Assembly (NCBI GenBank): GCA_006226375.1
Contig: SBHC01000080.1
Span: 50,342-114,341 of the forward strand
Direction of reading: 5' to 3'
DNA length: 64,000 bases
Origin: Deltaproteobacteria bacterium
Lineage (GTDB): Bacteria; Myxococcota_C; UBA6777
Translations under genes and position numbers: made by a program
Notes under the pieces: model-generated
What the model was told of the DNA's origin: nothing
Seen by the model: only the letters and a program-made list of their open reading frames with translations
The model's database searches: none
Shown here: positions 17,463-25,550 of the stretch, piece after piece
Position numbering within the stretch: the first letter of the stretch is position 1
Layout: every line of letters begins with the position of its first letter

Positions 17463-18323
17463 ATGCGAAAGCCTCTCTGGCTGGGGAGCGTTCTGCTCCT
17501 TTTGTGTTGTGGTGTTGTTCAGCCCGTTGACGCGTTTGAACGCATAAAAAACCAGGCGGGCAAAGAAGTCTTTTGGCCTCGAACCACAGGAAAAGCTGTG
17601 GTGAAGTACTACATTCAACAGGAAGGCCTGGGTGACTACTTTAAAGCCAATCCGACCTTGGGTGTCGCGGGCAGCGAAATGAACGCTGTGAAGGGGGCTT
17701 TTCTCTTGTGGTCGACGCTCACATGCTCCGACGGACGACCCGTTGGATTGAGCGCCCAATTCCAGGGGCTCCTTCCCCCTGCGCAGGCCAAGGTGGGCTA
17801 CGACCCCAACTGTGCGTCGTGCAACACCAACCTTGTGGTGTTCATCCGTGACCGCAACTTGTGGCGGCACAACGATCTGGTCCTCTCGAAAACAACCCTC
17901 AATTTCAACGAAACGACAGGTGAGATTGTTGACGCCGATATCGAGATCAACGCAACAGGGAAGTTCATCCTGACGACCCAAACCCAACAGCCTGAGAACA
18001 TCAAATGGGACATCCTTAACATCATGGCCCACGAAGCAGGTCGTTTTTTGGGCCTGGACACCTCGACCGATCCCAAGGCGACCATGGCAGCCAAGTCAAG
18101 CGAGGGAGATCTGAGCCTTCGCAGCCTGGAAAAAGATGACGTGGATGGCATCTGTACGATCTATCCACCGAGCGACAACGCCCAACAAGTTCCCCTTTAC
18201 CAGGAAGTCGAAGCCCAACGTGACCTGGGCTGCTCTTCTGTTCCTGGCTCGGCTCCTTCCCTCGGTTCTCTTGTGTTACTTCTCTTCGGTCTGCTTCTTC
18301 TTGTCCGCCGCTCCCGCGCTTAG
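17463..18323 (+). CDS. Matrixin-like protein with disrupted zinc site and MYXO-CTERM-like tail
   Basis: A 286-residue exported protein with a signal peptide ending near VVQPVDA. The body matches myxobacterial matrixin-like metallopeptidases, including the VDADIEIN strand and a zinc-site helix. The expected HExGHxxGLxH motif reads H190-E191-A-G-R194-F-L-G-L-D-T here, so the second His is Arg and the third ligand position is Thr. Catalysis is therefore unlikely. The C-terminus has Cys-Ser, a short Gly/Ser/Pro linker, a hydrophobic stretch (LVLLLFGLLLLV) and RRSRA, the layout of a MYXO-CTERM surface-sorting signal. A GGGAG precedes the ATG by 8 nt. It is probably a surface-displayed binding protein. 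Confidence 0.8.
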   Translation: MRKPLWLGSVLLLLCCGVVQPVDAFERIKNQAGKEVFWPRTTGKAVVKYYIQQEGLGDYFKANPTLGVAGSEMNAVKGAFLLWSTLTCSDGRPVGLSAQFQGLLPPAQAKVGYDPNCASCNTNLVVFIRDRNLWRHNDLVLSKTTLNFNETTGEIVDADIEINATGKFILTTQTQQPENIKWDILNIMAHEAGRFLGLDTSTDPKATMAAKSSEGDLSLRSLEKDDVDGICTIYPPSDNAQQVPLYQEVEAQRDLGCSSVPGSAPSLGSLVLLLFGLLLLVRRSRA

Positions 18324-18497
18324 TTCGGCTTCTGTGGTTCCGGCTTGTTTTCGGGAGTCGCAATCTTTTCTCTCCAGCCTTTGGGTTCATGAGATCACTC
18401 ACTCCAAGGTTACTTCTCGTTTTGGAGTGCCTTTTTGCACTGGCTACGGTGGGTGCAGTCTTCTTTCAAATTGACACCTTTCCTTGGAGGAGCTTTG

Positions 18498-18941
18498 ATG
18501 AAGAAAGAACAGTTTCTCACTGTGAAGTGGAACAACACGATTGCAGTAGCCCAAGGTGTTCCAACCTTTGGCTTTGTGGTCTATGCGATCGCGACTCAAT
18601 TATGGACCACTATGACGGGCATGATCATACTTTCTGTTTTGGGATGCTTGTTCTGAATCATTCTTGAATTGCATTCATCTGCGCGGTTCGCGTGGCTCAA
18701 AGAAAAGAATTCAGAAGCAGTGAGTGAAAAGAGCATGACAGGAACCAACTTCCTTTTGCTTGTCTTGTTCAACCTGAGTTTTTGGTTCTTTTTGATGCCC
18801 TTTCTCACTTCCATGTCTTATGGCGTTGGATTTGTCGGTTTTGCTTCCATCTTGTTTCTTCGGTTTCTGGCCAATTTGTACGTCAACTGGCGTGACTTCA
18901 CTCCTGCCCAGTACTATGCGTTTCCTTATCGCATCCCCTAA
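18498..18941 (+). pseudogene. Four-helix membrane protein interrupted by an in-frame TGA
   Basis: From the ATG at 18498 (GGAGGAG 7 nt upstream) one frame runs to 18941, broken only by TGA at 18654-18656. The first part is 52 residues ending LSVLGCLF; reading continues in the same frame as IILELHSSARFAWLKEKN and onward. Together the two halves give about four hydrophobic helices, with the TGA in the middle of the second, where Trp (TGG) would fit. It may be a recent nonsense mutation, a sequencing error, or readthrough. Downstream initiation could give a shorter protein from an internal ATG near 18735. I recognise no family. Confidence 0.5.
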
Positions 18942-19280
18942 ACTCTCCGCTCCTTCGGTAAGAGAGTGGCCTTCGCATGTTTGATGACGCGGAGCAATAA
19001 ATAACTCCGCTACCCATGCAAGTCCATTCAACAAGCGATATCCTTGTCTGTGCAATCCGCGCAACCTGTGGACTCCTCGCTGCTAAAACGCAATGGCCTG
19101 CGACGACACTCCTTCTTCATCGATTGGCTTCCCTTTTGCTGTGAAAATGGTGCATACTTTTCTCTTTCACCGGATCGGTTGATACACAGATGATGTTGCC
19201 TTCGAAGACTCTCTGCTCTTGGGGAGGTTTCTTTCGTGCGCTCTATCGTCGTTTTCCCTGTTTCTAAGGACACTCCTGCT
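18942..19280. other. 339-nt intergenic region with a 6-bp inverted repeat
   Basis: GCGGAG and CTCCGC (18989-19010, 10-nt AT-rich loop) form a perfect hairpin. ACTCTC (18942-18947) and GAGAGT (18962-18967) form another just after the preceding stop codon. Neither is followed by a T-run. No gene was found. A GTG at 19236 with GGGGAGG upstream is an alternative start of the PAP2 gene. Confidence 0.4.
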
Positions 19281-20342
19281 ATGACTTTTCTGAACCCGTG
19301 GCTTCTTAAACACAAAAGGCTTTTTCTCTCCTTTCTTTGCTTTTTGTTTGTGGGGTGGAGCTTGTTGCATGCAAGTGATAGCTATGCTGATAAGTTACCC
19401 CAATCGAGCAAACCCAAACCTTCAGCGAACCTTAATCTCTGGGGAGATGTTGTTCCTCGGGATAGCTTATGGTCCCACCGACACTGGGGAACCGTTGGTT
19501 CATTGGCGGTTGGTATTCCGGCTGCGATGATTGCTTTGAAGCTTATTAAAATATCACCCAACGCAAACTCTGTGATCGGTCCGCAGTTCGACTTTGGGAC
19601 CCATAGCCCCAAGGATCCCTCCAACATTGCAGCCATCCAGAAGCCTTTTGCGGAGAAAGAATCCGTTCCAACCTCAGAGTTAGCCTTGTTTTGGCTGGGC
19701 TCTATGGCAGGGGCTACGGCGATCAACGCCATCCCCATCTGTAATACAAGAGACAAAATGTGTCGTTTTTTTCATCACCAGATGGTCTTTGATACGATTG
19801 CAGGAGCGTTGGAAACGTTTTTCCTTACCGTGACCATTACAGAAACATTTAAGTATGGCTTTGGTCGATTGCGGCCCGATTTTCTCGACCGCTACGAGCG
19901 ATTCCAATGCCAGAACAACCCCAAAGAAAAAGAATGTGTGGATGGTCAGCTGAGCTTCATCTCAGGGCATTCCTCCTCCTCGTTTGCCATGGCAACGTAC
20001 GCAAGCCTTGTCATCGGAGGACGGCTTGTCTGGGGGCGCGGCGCTCGTAACTCTCAGGACCACAGTGGCCGAATTGCCGGGCTGTTTATGCAAGCTTCTT
20101 TGTTAGGCATTGCAAGTTACATTGCAGCGTCTCGGATTCAAGATGGACGGCATCATATTGAAGATGTGGTGGTGGGTTCTCTCGTTGGTTTTGGCGTCGC
20201 GAACCTCTCGTACTGGCTTTACTTTGATCACGATGGCCTGCCTCGTTTCCGTGGTCAACGCAACAAGAAAGCTGGAGTCACTTCTGTAAGTGTTGCACCC
20301 ATGTTGAGAGGCCTTCAACTTCAAGTGGCTGGCTTCTTCTAA
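19281..20342 (+). CDS. PAP2-family membrane phosphatase
   Basis: A 353-residue member of the type 2 phosphatidic-acid phosphatase superfamily. All three catalytic motifs are present: K191-x6-RP (KYGFGRLRP), S228-G-H230, and S284-R-x5-H291-x3-D295. Hydrophobic segments surround them and an N-terminal signal sequence (LFLSFLCFLFVGWSLLHA) precedes a hydrophilic stretch, so the active site likely faces the periplasm. Substrates in this family include lipid phosphates and undecaprenyl pyrophosphate; the sequence does not decide between them. I chose the ATG at 19281 because the signal peptide starts there. A GTG at 19236 with a stronger ribosome-binding site would add 15 residues. Confidence 0.88.
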   Translation: MTFLNPWLLKHKRLFLSFLCFLFVGWSLLHASDSYADKLPQSSKPKPSANLNLWGDVVPRDSLWSHRHWGTVGSLAVGIPAAMIALKLIKISPNANSVIGPQFDFGTHSPKDPSNIAAIQKPFAEKESVPTSELALFWLGSMAGATAINAIPICNTRDKMCRFFHHQMVFDTIAGALETFFLTVTITETFKYGFGRLRPDFLDRYERFQCQNNPKEKECVDGQLSFISGHSSSSFAMATYASLVIGGRLVWGRGARNSQDHSGRIAGLFMQASLLGIASYIAASRIQDGRHHIEDVVVGSLVGFGVANLSYWLYFDHDGLPRFRGQRNKKAGVTSVSVAPMLRGLQLQVAGFF

Positions 20343-20752
20343 CCTTGCTTTGTCTCCGCACTGTGTGTTGTTTATGGGACGAGTGACTCATCCACAAAAG
20401 GAAGACGAAGCGTTCTTCACTCCACTCCTTTCTCGGTCCATTCTGCACTTTTCCAATAGAACTTCATGTCTCTCTGAATGATGACAAGGTAACTCTGTCC
20501 TCCTTTTGCACTTCAAATACGGGGGTCAAGTGGGGACTCCTGCGTCGCATTTCTGTTGTGTTTCGTTAATGCTTTTGAAAAACAGGACGTAGGTGGCCCT
20601 GATTTTTCCACGAGATACAAAGGTCTCCTGGTTGAATTTGACGTGGTTTTTGGCTTAAGTGTTTGACTTCGTAGCGTGTGTGTTTCTTTGCTTTGGTTGG
20701 GTGCAGAACTTGCTTGGTGGTCGGCAACCCAATTCTAATAGGAGCACACATC
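20343..20752. other. 410-nt intergenic region, nothing recognised
   Basis: No gene, clear promoter or strong hairpin was identified between the PAP2 gene and the HEAT-like gene. The sequence is pyrimidine-rich after the PAP2 stop codon. Confidence 0.4.
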
Positions 20753-21385
20753 ATGTCATCACAAAGGGAAAGTGTTTCAACGGTCCATGAGTTCCTCAAC
20801 TCCGATACAATGGGGGAGGCAGGAGCGGTTGACTCCGGGCAGCGTTTCCGAATGCAGAAGATGGTGGCCCGGATGCAAGCCAAGCGCCTTGCCAGACGGG
20901 GAGGGACAAAGAGTCAACGCGGAGACTCGAATGGCACAAAACAATCGGTGCAGCAGGAGTCTTTTGCACAAGAACTTCGCCACTTGTACAACCAGTCCAG
21001 ATACAGCATCAGCCCAGCAGATCGGCTGAATGCGATTCGATGTTTGCTTTGGTTGCGCCCGTACGCTGAGATGACCATCAACGCTGTAAAGCTTTCGTTG
21101 CAAGACAAAGACAGCTCGCTTCGTGCCGCCACGTTGGCCGAGTTACAATCGTACGAAACAACCCTTCCAAAGTCGCTCGGTCAGTTGGTCGTACAACTCG
21201 CGTGGGACCCTGATATTCGTGTGAGAAAACAGGCTGTGCGTTTGGCGTCATTGTTTCCCTGTGTTCAAATGTTGAATGCTGTGTTGGGTTTGTTGGGAAC
21301 TCCTGATCCCGAACTCTTTGATGCTGTGGTGCAGGCTGTGAACTGTATCAGCCAAAAGCTCGACGGTCCGCATGGTGATATGTAG
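20753..21385 (+). CDS. HEAT-repeat-like protein
   Basis: A 210-residue soluble protein. The N-terminal third is basic and charged (RMQKMVARMQAKRLARRGG). Residues about 110-205 contain two or three HEAT-like helical pairs (DSSLRAATLAELQSYE; DPDIRVRKQAVRLASLFP; DPELFDAVVQAVNCIS). HEAT repeats serve as protein-protein interaction scaffolds. TAGGAG precedes the ATG at 20753 by about 7 nt, which rules out the longer upstream frame. No partner can be named from context. Confidence 0.7.
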   Translation: MSSQRESVSTVHEFLNSDTMGEAGAVDSGQRFRMQKMVARMQAKRLARRGGTKSQRGDSNGTKQSVQQESFAQELRHLYNQSRYSISPADRLNAIRCLLWLRPYAEMTINAVKLSLQDKDSSLRAATLAELQSYETTLPKSLGQLVVQLAWDPDIRVRKQAVRLASLFPCVQMLNAVLGLLGTPDPELFDAVVQAVNCISQKLDGPHGDM

Positions 21386-21403
21386 ATGGGTGGGACTCTT
21401 TTT

Positions 21404-21423
21404 CCCTGTTCTTGCGGGGTTTT
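21404..21423 (+). terminator. Possible weak intrinsic terminator
   Basis: CCCTG and CGGGG can pair around a 6-nt loop and are followed directly by TTTT, 18 nt after the HEAT-like gene. The stem is only five pairs including one G-T, so this is tentative. Confidence 0.3.
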
Positions 21424-21628
21424 ATTCGCGTCTGTGACACAGGCGTCTCCATAGCCTGGTGCAATGCTTGCAGTGGATCGCAACTGACATGAGGCGACAC
21501 AATTCTTTGTGTTGGGTTTGGCTTACTTACCAAACATGCTCATGGGTTGGGTAGTGACGAGAGCGTCGTGATGGAAATCTCATGGCTACCCAACAAGCTT
21601 TGTATCCCTTTGATGAATGGAGGCTCAC

Positions 21629-21925
21629 ATGTCTGCAAACAATCCCCTGACACAGCCGCTGCCAAAAGGAACCCCCCACAACGCTGCATCCCGAGATGCT
21701 CGGCAGGTTGCAGATGATATTATGGACAAGGCGCAAACCCCCATCCCAATCACGCTAGAAATTGAAGTTAAGCCTCAAATGTACATGAGGACGCCTCAAG
21801 ATCGAGGAATGGTCGAAGGGATGGAGCGTACCACAGAAGGGAACCGCTCGAACTGGGTGGGAATTGCTGCGCTTGCGATTACCTTGACGGGTCTTGGCGT
21901 GTTTTTGGTTGACTTGATTCTATAA
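21629..21925 (+). CDS. Small tail-anchored membrane protein
   Basis: A 98-residue protein. The first 75 residues are hydrophilic and the last 24 (starting NWVGIAALAITLTGLGVFLV) form one membrane helix at the extreme C-terminus, so the protein is predicted to be tail-anchored with a cytoplasmic body. GGAGG lies 5 nt before the ATG at 21629, which selects this start over the in-frame ATG at 21617. It ends 61 nt from the convergent folE gene. I recognise no family. Confidence 0.65.
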   Translation: MSANNPLTQPLPKGTPHNAASRDARQVADDIMDKAQTPIPITLEIEVKPQMYMRTPQDRGMVEGMERTTEGNRSNWVGIAALAITLTGLGVFLVDLIL

Positions 21926-21986
21926 TCGGGTCGCTCGAACTGTTGACAAACAAGGAACCCTGGATAAGCAAGGGCAACGCCATACA

Positions 21987-22592
21987 TTACTGGACTTTGT
22001 TGTAGAGAAGCTGCTGCAGATCAGTGCGTTGCTTGAACTCTCCCAAGAAGCTGCTGGTGACGATACGGCTGTTGCACTGGCTCTCTTGACGCAGTGACAT
22101 GCAAAGTTGCTGGGCTTGCATCACACAGGCTGCCCCTTTGGCGTCAAGATGAAGCATCAAGGCTTCGGCGATCTGATGGGTGGCGGTTTCTTGCAACGTC
22201 AGACGATGAGTAAGACATCGGATCAGCTTGCCAATGCAAGAGAACCCAACGACCTCGTTGCTGGGAATGTAAGCCACGTGCACGGTTCCAAAGAAAGGCA
22301 ACAGATGATGAGGGCACATCCCGTGGCAGGCGATGTTGTCGACAACCACCAGTCCATCGTCTGGGGTTGGAAAGCGTTCCGCAAGGATCTGAGCTGGGTC
22401 GCTGTTGTAGCCGTCGAGGAGGCTGTTCTTCCAGCATTCTGTGACTCGGGAAGGTGTCTCTTGAAGTTGGGAGTGTTCCAACGAGAAGCCTGCTGCCTGC
22501 AACAGCGCTGCCACGCTTTGCTCCATCGTGCTTTCATCAGCGGGGCGCTGCTGTGGTGGCATATCATCCGTTATCACAGGGGAAGATTTCAT
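21987..22592 (-). CDS. folE: GTP cyclohydrolase I
   Basis: FolE converts GTP to 7,8-dihydroneopterin triphosphate, the entry step to folate, tetrahydrobiopterin and (through 6-carboxytetrahydropterin) queuosine. The 201-residue protein shows the family core: CPHHLLPFFGTVHVAYIP with Cys and His zinc ligands, VVGFSCIGKL, HRLTLQETATHQIAEAL, and the third zinc ligand in AQQLCMSLRQ. The usual His before LCM is Gln, and the usual SK after GF/GL is SC. AAGGA lies about 10 nt before the ATG at 22592. A 6-pyruvoyltetrahydropterin synthase homologue, which would use its product, lies 600 nt away on the opposite strand. Confidence 0.92.
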   Translation of the reverse strand: MKSSPVITDDMPPQQRPADESTMEQSVAALLQAAGFSLEHSQLQETPSRVTECWKNSLLDGYNSDPAQILAERFPTPDDGLVVVDNIACHGMCPHHLLPFFGTVHVAYIPSNEVVGFSCIGKLIRCLTHRLTLQETATHQIAEALMLHLDAKGAACVMQAQQLCMSLRQESQCNSRIVTSSFLGEFKQRTDLQQLLYNKVQ

Positions 22593-22610
22593 CAACAATC
22601 GTTCCTTGGT

Positions 22611-23048
22611 TTATGGGCGTTGCTTTGGCTTCTTGGTCTTTGATAGAGCGAGACTTTCCCGAATCAAGACGTTCATCAGCAAGTAGAAACGCTCCAGGTT
22701 GCGAAGTTTCTTCCCGCTGATGCGACGTTGCTCCACAGACTTCGCGTTCCGCTGGAAGGTCTGCATCGCGAGCTTGCGATGTTGTTTGATAAAACGGCGG
22801 AGAAGATCCGAGCCGTCCTGCCTCTTTTGCTCAATCTTGTACAACTCATAAAACGTCGTCCGCATCCACGTGATCTGTTCCCGCACTTTGCCTTGGGGGG
22901 GACGATAGCTCTCCAACTTCACTTCGTTTGGACAGCCGCACAAACCCATTGCCAATCCAAGCAGACAGAGCAGCATCAGCCATGAGGTCCTTCGAGAAGG
23001 ATAAGGGTTGGTGGAACGGCCCAAGCCGTAGAGTCCGACAGGCATCAT
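22611..23048 (-). CDS. Putative lipoprotein, basic helical
   Basis: A 145-residue protein with a hydrophobic N-terminus and the Cys-containing sequence LAMGLCGC, suggesting export and perhaps lipidation, although the lipobox is imperfect. The mature part is strongly basic and helical, with no domain I recognise. The start is uncertain: the MM pair at 23048/23045 gives a reasonable signal sequence but no good Shine-Dalgarno. It lies 18 nt upstream of folE on the same strand and is probably co-transcribed with it. Confidence 0.55.
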   Translation of the reverse strand: MMPVGLYGLGRSTNPYPSRRTSWLMLLCLLGLAMGLCGCPNEVKLESYRPPQGKVREQITWMRTTFYELYKIEQKRQDGSDLLRRFIKQHRKLAMQTFQRNAKSVEQRRISGKKLRNLERFYLLMNVLIRESLALSKTKKPKQRP

Positions 23049-23212
23049 GTTTAGGGAGTAGCCTACGATTACAGCGACAACGAGTAGGGAGATTACTCTT
23101 GACGGTTGCGGGTCCGTCACACCATACTTGATTCCGCTTTTTTGTGCCAATCTTTTGGAGCCAGAGCGACGGCAGTATGAACCGTTTGGCTCCCGAACGT
23201 AACGAGGGAAGA

Positions 23213-23593
23213 ATGGGTTATTTTCTTGTGATGGAAGAGCAAACCTTTAAAGCACAACACCAACTCCAATTGCCAGATGGTTCCTGGGAAGAACTTCACG
23301 AGCATGAGTGGTTGTTACGGGTGTACGTTCGCACCCAAACTCTCGACAATGAAAACCTTGTGGTCGATTTCTTGGATTTGCAAGCCTATTTCAAGGATGT
23401 GTTGGAGCCCTTTCACGGTCAAAACATTAACAAGTTGCCCCCTTATTGCGATGGAGTGAATCCATCAGCCGAGTACATCGCCTATATGTTCTACAAGGCA
23501 CTTGCACCACGTATCGACGACGAACGTGTGACCCTCTGCAAAGTTGAACTTCGCGAAGCACCAACGTCTTGGGGTATCTACTCGGTAGACTAG
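23213..23593 (+). CDS. 6-pyruvoyltetrahydropterin synthase / QueD-family protein
   Basis: A 126-residue member of the PTPS/QueD fold, which acts on dihydroneopterin triphosphate. Zinc ligands are visible as AQHQL (first His) and HEHEW (second and third His). Other family landmarks are VVDFLDLQAYF, NINKL, NPSAEYIAYMF, and the C-terminal VELREAPTSWGIYS with the conserved Glu. The usual catalytic Cys between the first and second His is missing: the segment reads LPDGSWEELHEHEW. So the exact reaction (QueD-type, BH4-type or other) is open. GAGG lies about 5 nt before the ATG. It is divergent from the lipoprotein-folE pair. Confidence 0.75.
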   Translation: MGYFLVMEEQTFKAQHQLQLPDGSWEELHEHEWLLRVYVRTQTLDNENLVVDFLDLQAYFKDVLEPFHGQNINKLPPYCDGVNPSAEYIAYMFYKALAPRIDDERVTLCKVELREAPTSWGIYSVD

Positions 23594-23640
23594 CCCAAGA
23601 ATCTTCTTGTCCCTTCCTTTTCTTGAAGATGGAGAACTCT

Positions 23641-25326
23641 GTGAACGACACGCCGCGGAACCTGTTGATGGCTTGCGCTGTTTGCCTGGTGGCTTGTATC
23701 GGGATTGGGCTGGGTTGTCTCTCTCTTGCCTCCAGCGCAGCAAAATCTCTCCCTACGTCCCCAACCTCAAAGCCTCAGGCGTCTTCGCCTTGGTGGAAGA
23801 GGGCCGTGTTTTATGAGGTGTTTGTTCGCAGCTTCCAAGACAGCGATGGTGACGGTGTTGGCGATATCAAAGGCCTGATCCAACGCCTCGACTACCTCAA
23901 CGACGGCGACCCCAAAACCACGACAGACCTCGGCGTTACTGCGTTGTGGCTGATGCCCATCTTCCGTTCGGGGAGTTACCATGGTTACGACACCGAAGAC
24001 TACCGAACCATCGATCCTCGCTATGGCTCTCACGCCGACTTTAAGAAGCTATTGAAAGAGGCCCATCGCCGCGGCATTCGGGTCATTGTGGACTATGTTA
24101 TCAACCACTCATCCCGCGCACATCCTTGGTTTAAGGCGTCGGCCTCTTCCAAGTCTTCACCGTATCGCTCCTGGTATGTCTGGCGAAAAGACAACCCCAA
24201 ATGGACTCAACCGTGGGGCTCTGGTCCTGTCTGGCATTCCTCTGGAGACAGCTTCTTCTATGGGATCTTTTGGAGCGGGATGCCGGATCTGAACTTCCGT
24301 CATCCGCCGGTTCGCAAAGAAATGACCCGCATCGCCAAGTACTGGCTTAAACAAGGGGTCGATGGCTTCCGGTTGGACGCCGCACGGTATCTGTTTGCTG
24401 ATGGTGGCGGTGCTTTGCAAAGTGACCGTCCTCGCACCCATCAATTTTGGAAGTCATTTCGGAAAGACGTCAAGGCTGCATCGCCCAACGCTCTGATGGT
24501 GGGGGAAATCTGGACCCAGGTCGCCAACATCGCGCCGTATTGTCAGGGAGACGAAATGGATATGGCGTTTCATTTTGGCCTCGCTGGTGCCCTCAAAGGA
24601 GCAGCGGCTTCCATGACCACGGAAGGGTTGTGGCGTGTTCTGTCCAACCCAACCTTCCCATCGTCCTGTTGGGCCACGTTCCTGACCAATCATGACCAGG
24701 AACGGATCATGAGCCAACTGCACAGCAACATGCCGATGATGAAGACAGCGGCTGCCTTACTGCTGACCTTGCCTGGAACACCGTTCCTCTACTACGGCGA
24801 GGAGATCGGGATGCTCAACGGTCCCAAGCGCGATGACCGTCACAAGCGGATGCCCATGGCTTGGGATGGATCTCCCCAGGCAGGCTTTACAAAAGGAATC
24901 CCCTGGTTTCAACGAATGCCTCACAAGAAGGCGAACGTTGCAGCGCAAACGAAGAACGCCAAATCGTTGCTGTCTTGGTATCGACGGTTGATTCATTTGC
25001 GTCACAGTCATCCGGCTCTTTCGGAGGGTTCCTTGAAACGAGTGCCTGTCAAAGGGGAGGGCAGCGAGGGTGTGATGGCGTTTGTCCGCGAACACAAAGG
25101 CAAACGTTTGCTGGTGTTGCTCAATCTGGAAGACCAATCTACTGCAAAGGTTCATGTCACGCTACCTTTCGCCACCAAGCAGTGGAAGACATTGCTGCGG
25201 GAGGGCAAGGTCCACGTGACGCACATTGGAACCGCGCGTGCTCCACATGAGTCGCCTTACACTCTCGCGACCAAGGAGCACAAGGTTAAACTGGGTCCTA
25301 CATCCATGTGGGTTGTAGGACTCTGA
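23641..25326 (+). CDS. Exported GH13 alpha-amylase-family glycosidase
   Basis: A 561-residue glycoside hydrolase family 13 enzyme. All four conserved regions are present: DYVINHSS, GFRLDAARY (nucleophile Asp246), VGEIW (acid/base Glu289) and FLTNHD (Asp352). The opening WWKRAVFYEVFVRSFQDSDGDGVGD resembles oligo-1,6-glucosidases, trehalose synthases and related amylases. An N-terminal hydrophobic signal (LLMACAVCLVACIGIGLGC) indicates export, possibly as a lipoprotein (LVAC). I chose the GTG at 23641, with GGAG 6 nt upstream; the ATG at 23629 would add four residues. A small coiled-coil gene follows after 31 nt. Confidence 0.92.
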   Translation: MNDTPRNLLMACAVCLVACIGIGLGCLSLASSAAKSLPTSPTSKPQASSPWWKRAVFYEVFVRSFQDSDGDGVGDIKGLIQRLDYLNDGDPKTTTDLGVTALWLMPIFRSGSYHGYDTEDYRTIDPRYGSHADFKKLLKEAHRRGIRVIVDYVINHSSRAHPWFKASASSKSSPYRSWYVWRKDNPKWTQPWGSGPVWHSSGDSFFYGIFWSGMPDLNFRHPPVRKEMTRIAKYWLKQGVDGFRLDAARYLFADGGGALQSDRPRTHQFWKSFRKDVKAASPNALMVGEIWTQVANIAPYCQGDEMDMAFHFGLAGALKGAAASMTTEGLWRVLSNPTFPSSCWATFLTNHDQERIMSQLHSNMPMMKTAAALLLTLPGTPFLYYGEEIGMLNGPKRDDRHKRMPMAWDGSPQAGFTKGIPWFQRMPHKKANVAAQTKNAKSLLSWYRRLIHLRHSHPALSEGSLKRVPVKGEGSEGVMAFVREHKGKRLLVLLNLEDQSTAKVHVTLPFATKQWKTLLREGKVHVTHIGTARAPHESPYTLATKEHKVKLGPTSMWVVGL

Positions 25327-25357
25327 CATTCGTTTTGCAGATGGAAGAGGAGAAGAG

Positions 25358-25531
25358 ATGAAGACCAAAGCAGAATTGCAAGACATCATCGAGCAAATCA
25401 AGAGCGCCGAGAGTCCCGTTGGGATGGACGCTGTGTACGTTCACGCGTTGATTCTCGACAAGCTGGAAGAGATGGACCAACGGTTGAAAGCCTTGGAGCA
25501 AGCCCAGGCTGATTTCTCAAAGCATTCCTGA
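25358..25531 (+). CDS. Small coiled-coil protein, 57 residues
   Basis: The ATG at 25358 is preceded by a strong AGGAG and opens a 57-residue frame ending in TGA at 25529-25531. The product starts MKTKAELQDIIEQIKSAE and continues with LILDKLEEMDQRLKALEQ, a heptad-like amphipathic pattern. It has no Cys or membrane segment. It follows the GH13 gene by 31 nt and is likely co-transcribed. The function is unknown; the strong ribosome-binding site and tidy composition support its being real. Confidence 0.6.
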   Translation: MKTKAELQDIIEQIKSAESPVGMDAVYVHALILDKLEEMDQRLKALEQAQADFSKHS

Positions 25532-25550
25532 ACTCTTATTCTTGCAAGTG

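Noticed and set aside
18654..18656. Selenocysteine at the in-frame TGA
   Set aside because: No selenoprotein family matches and no hairpin with the needed position was seen; a Trp-to-stop change is simpler.
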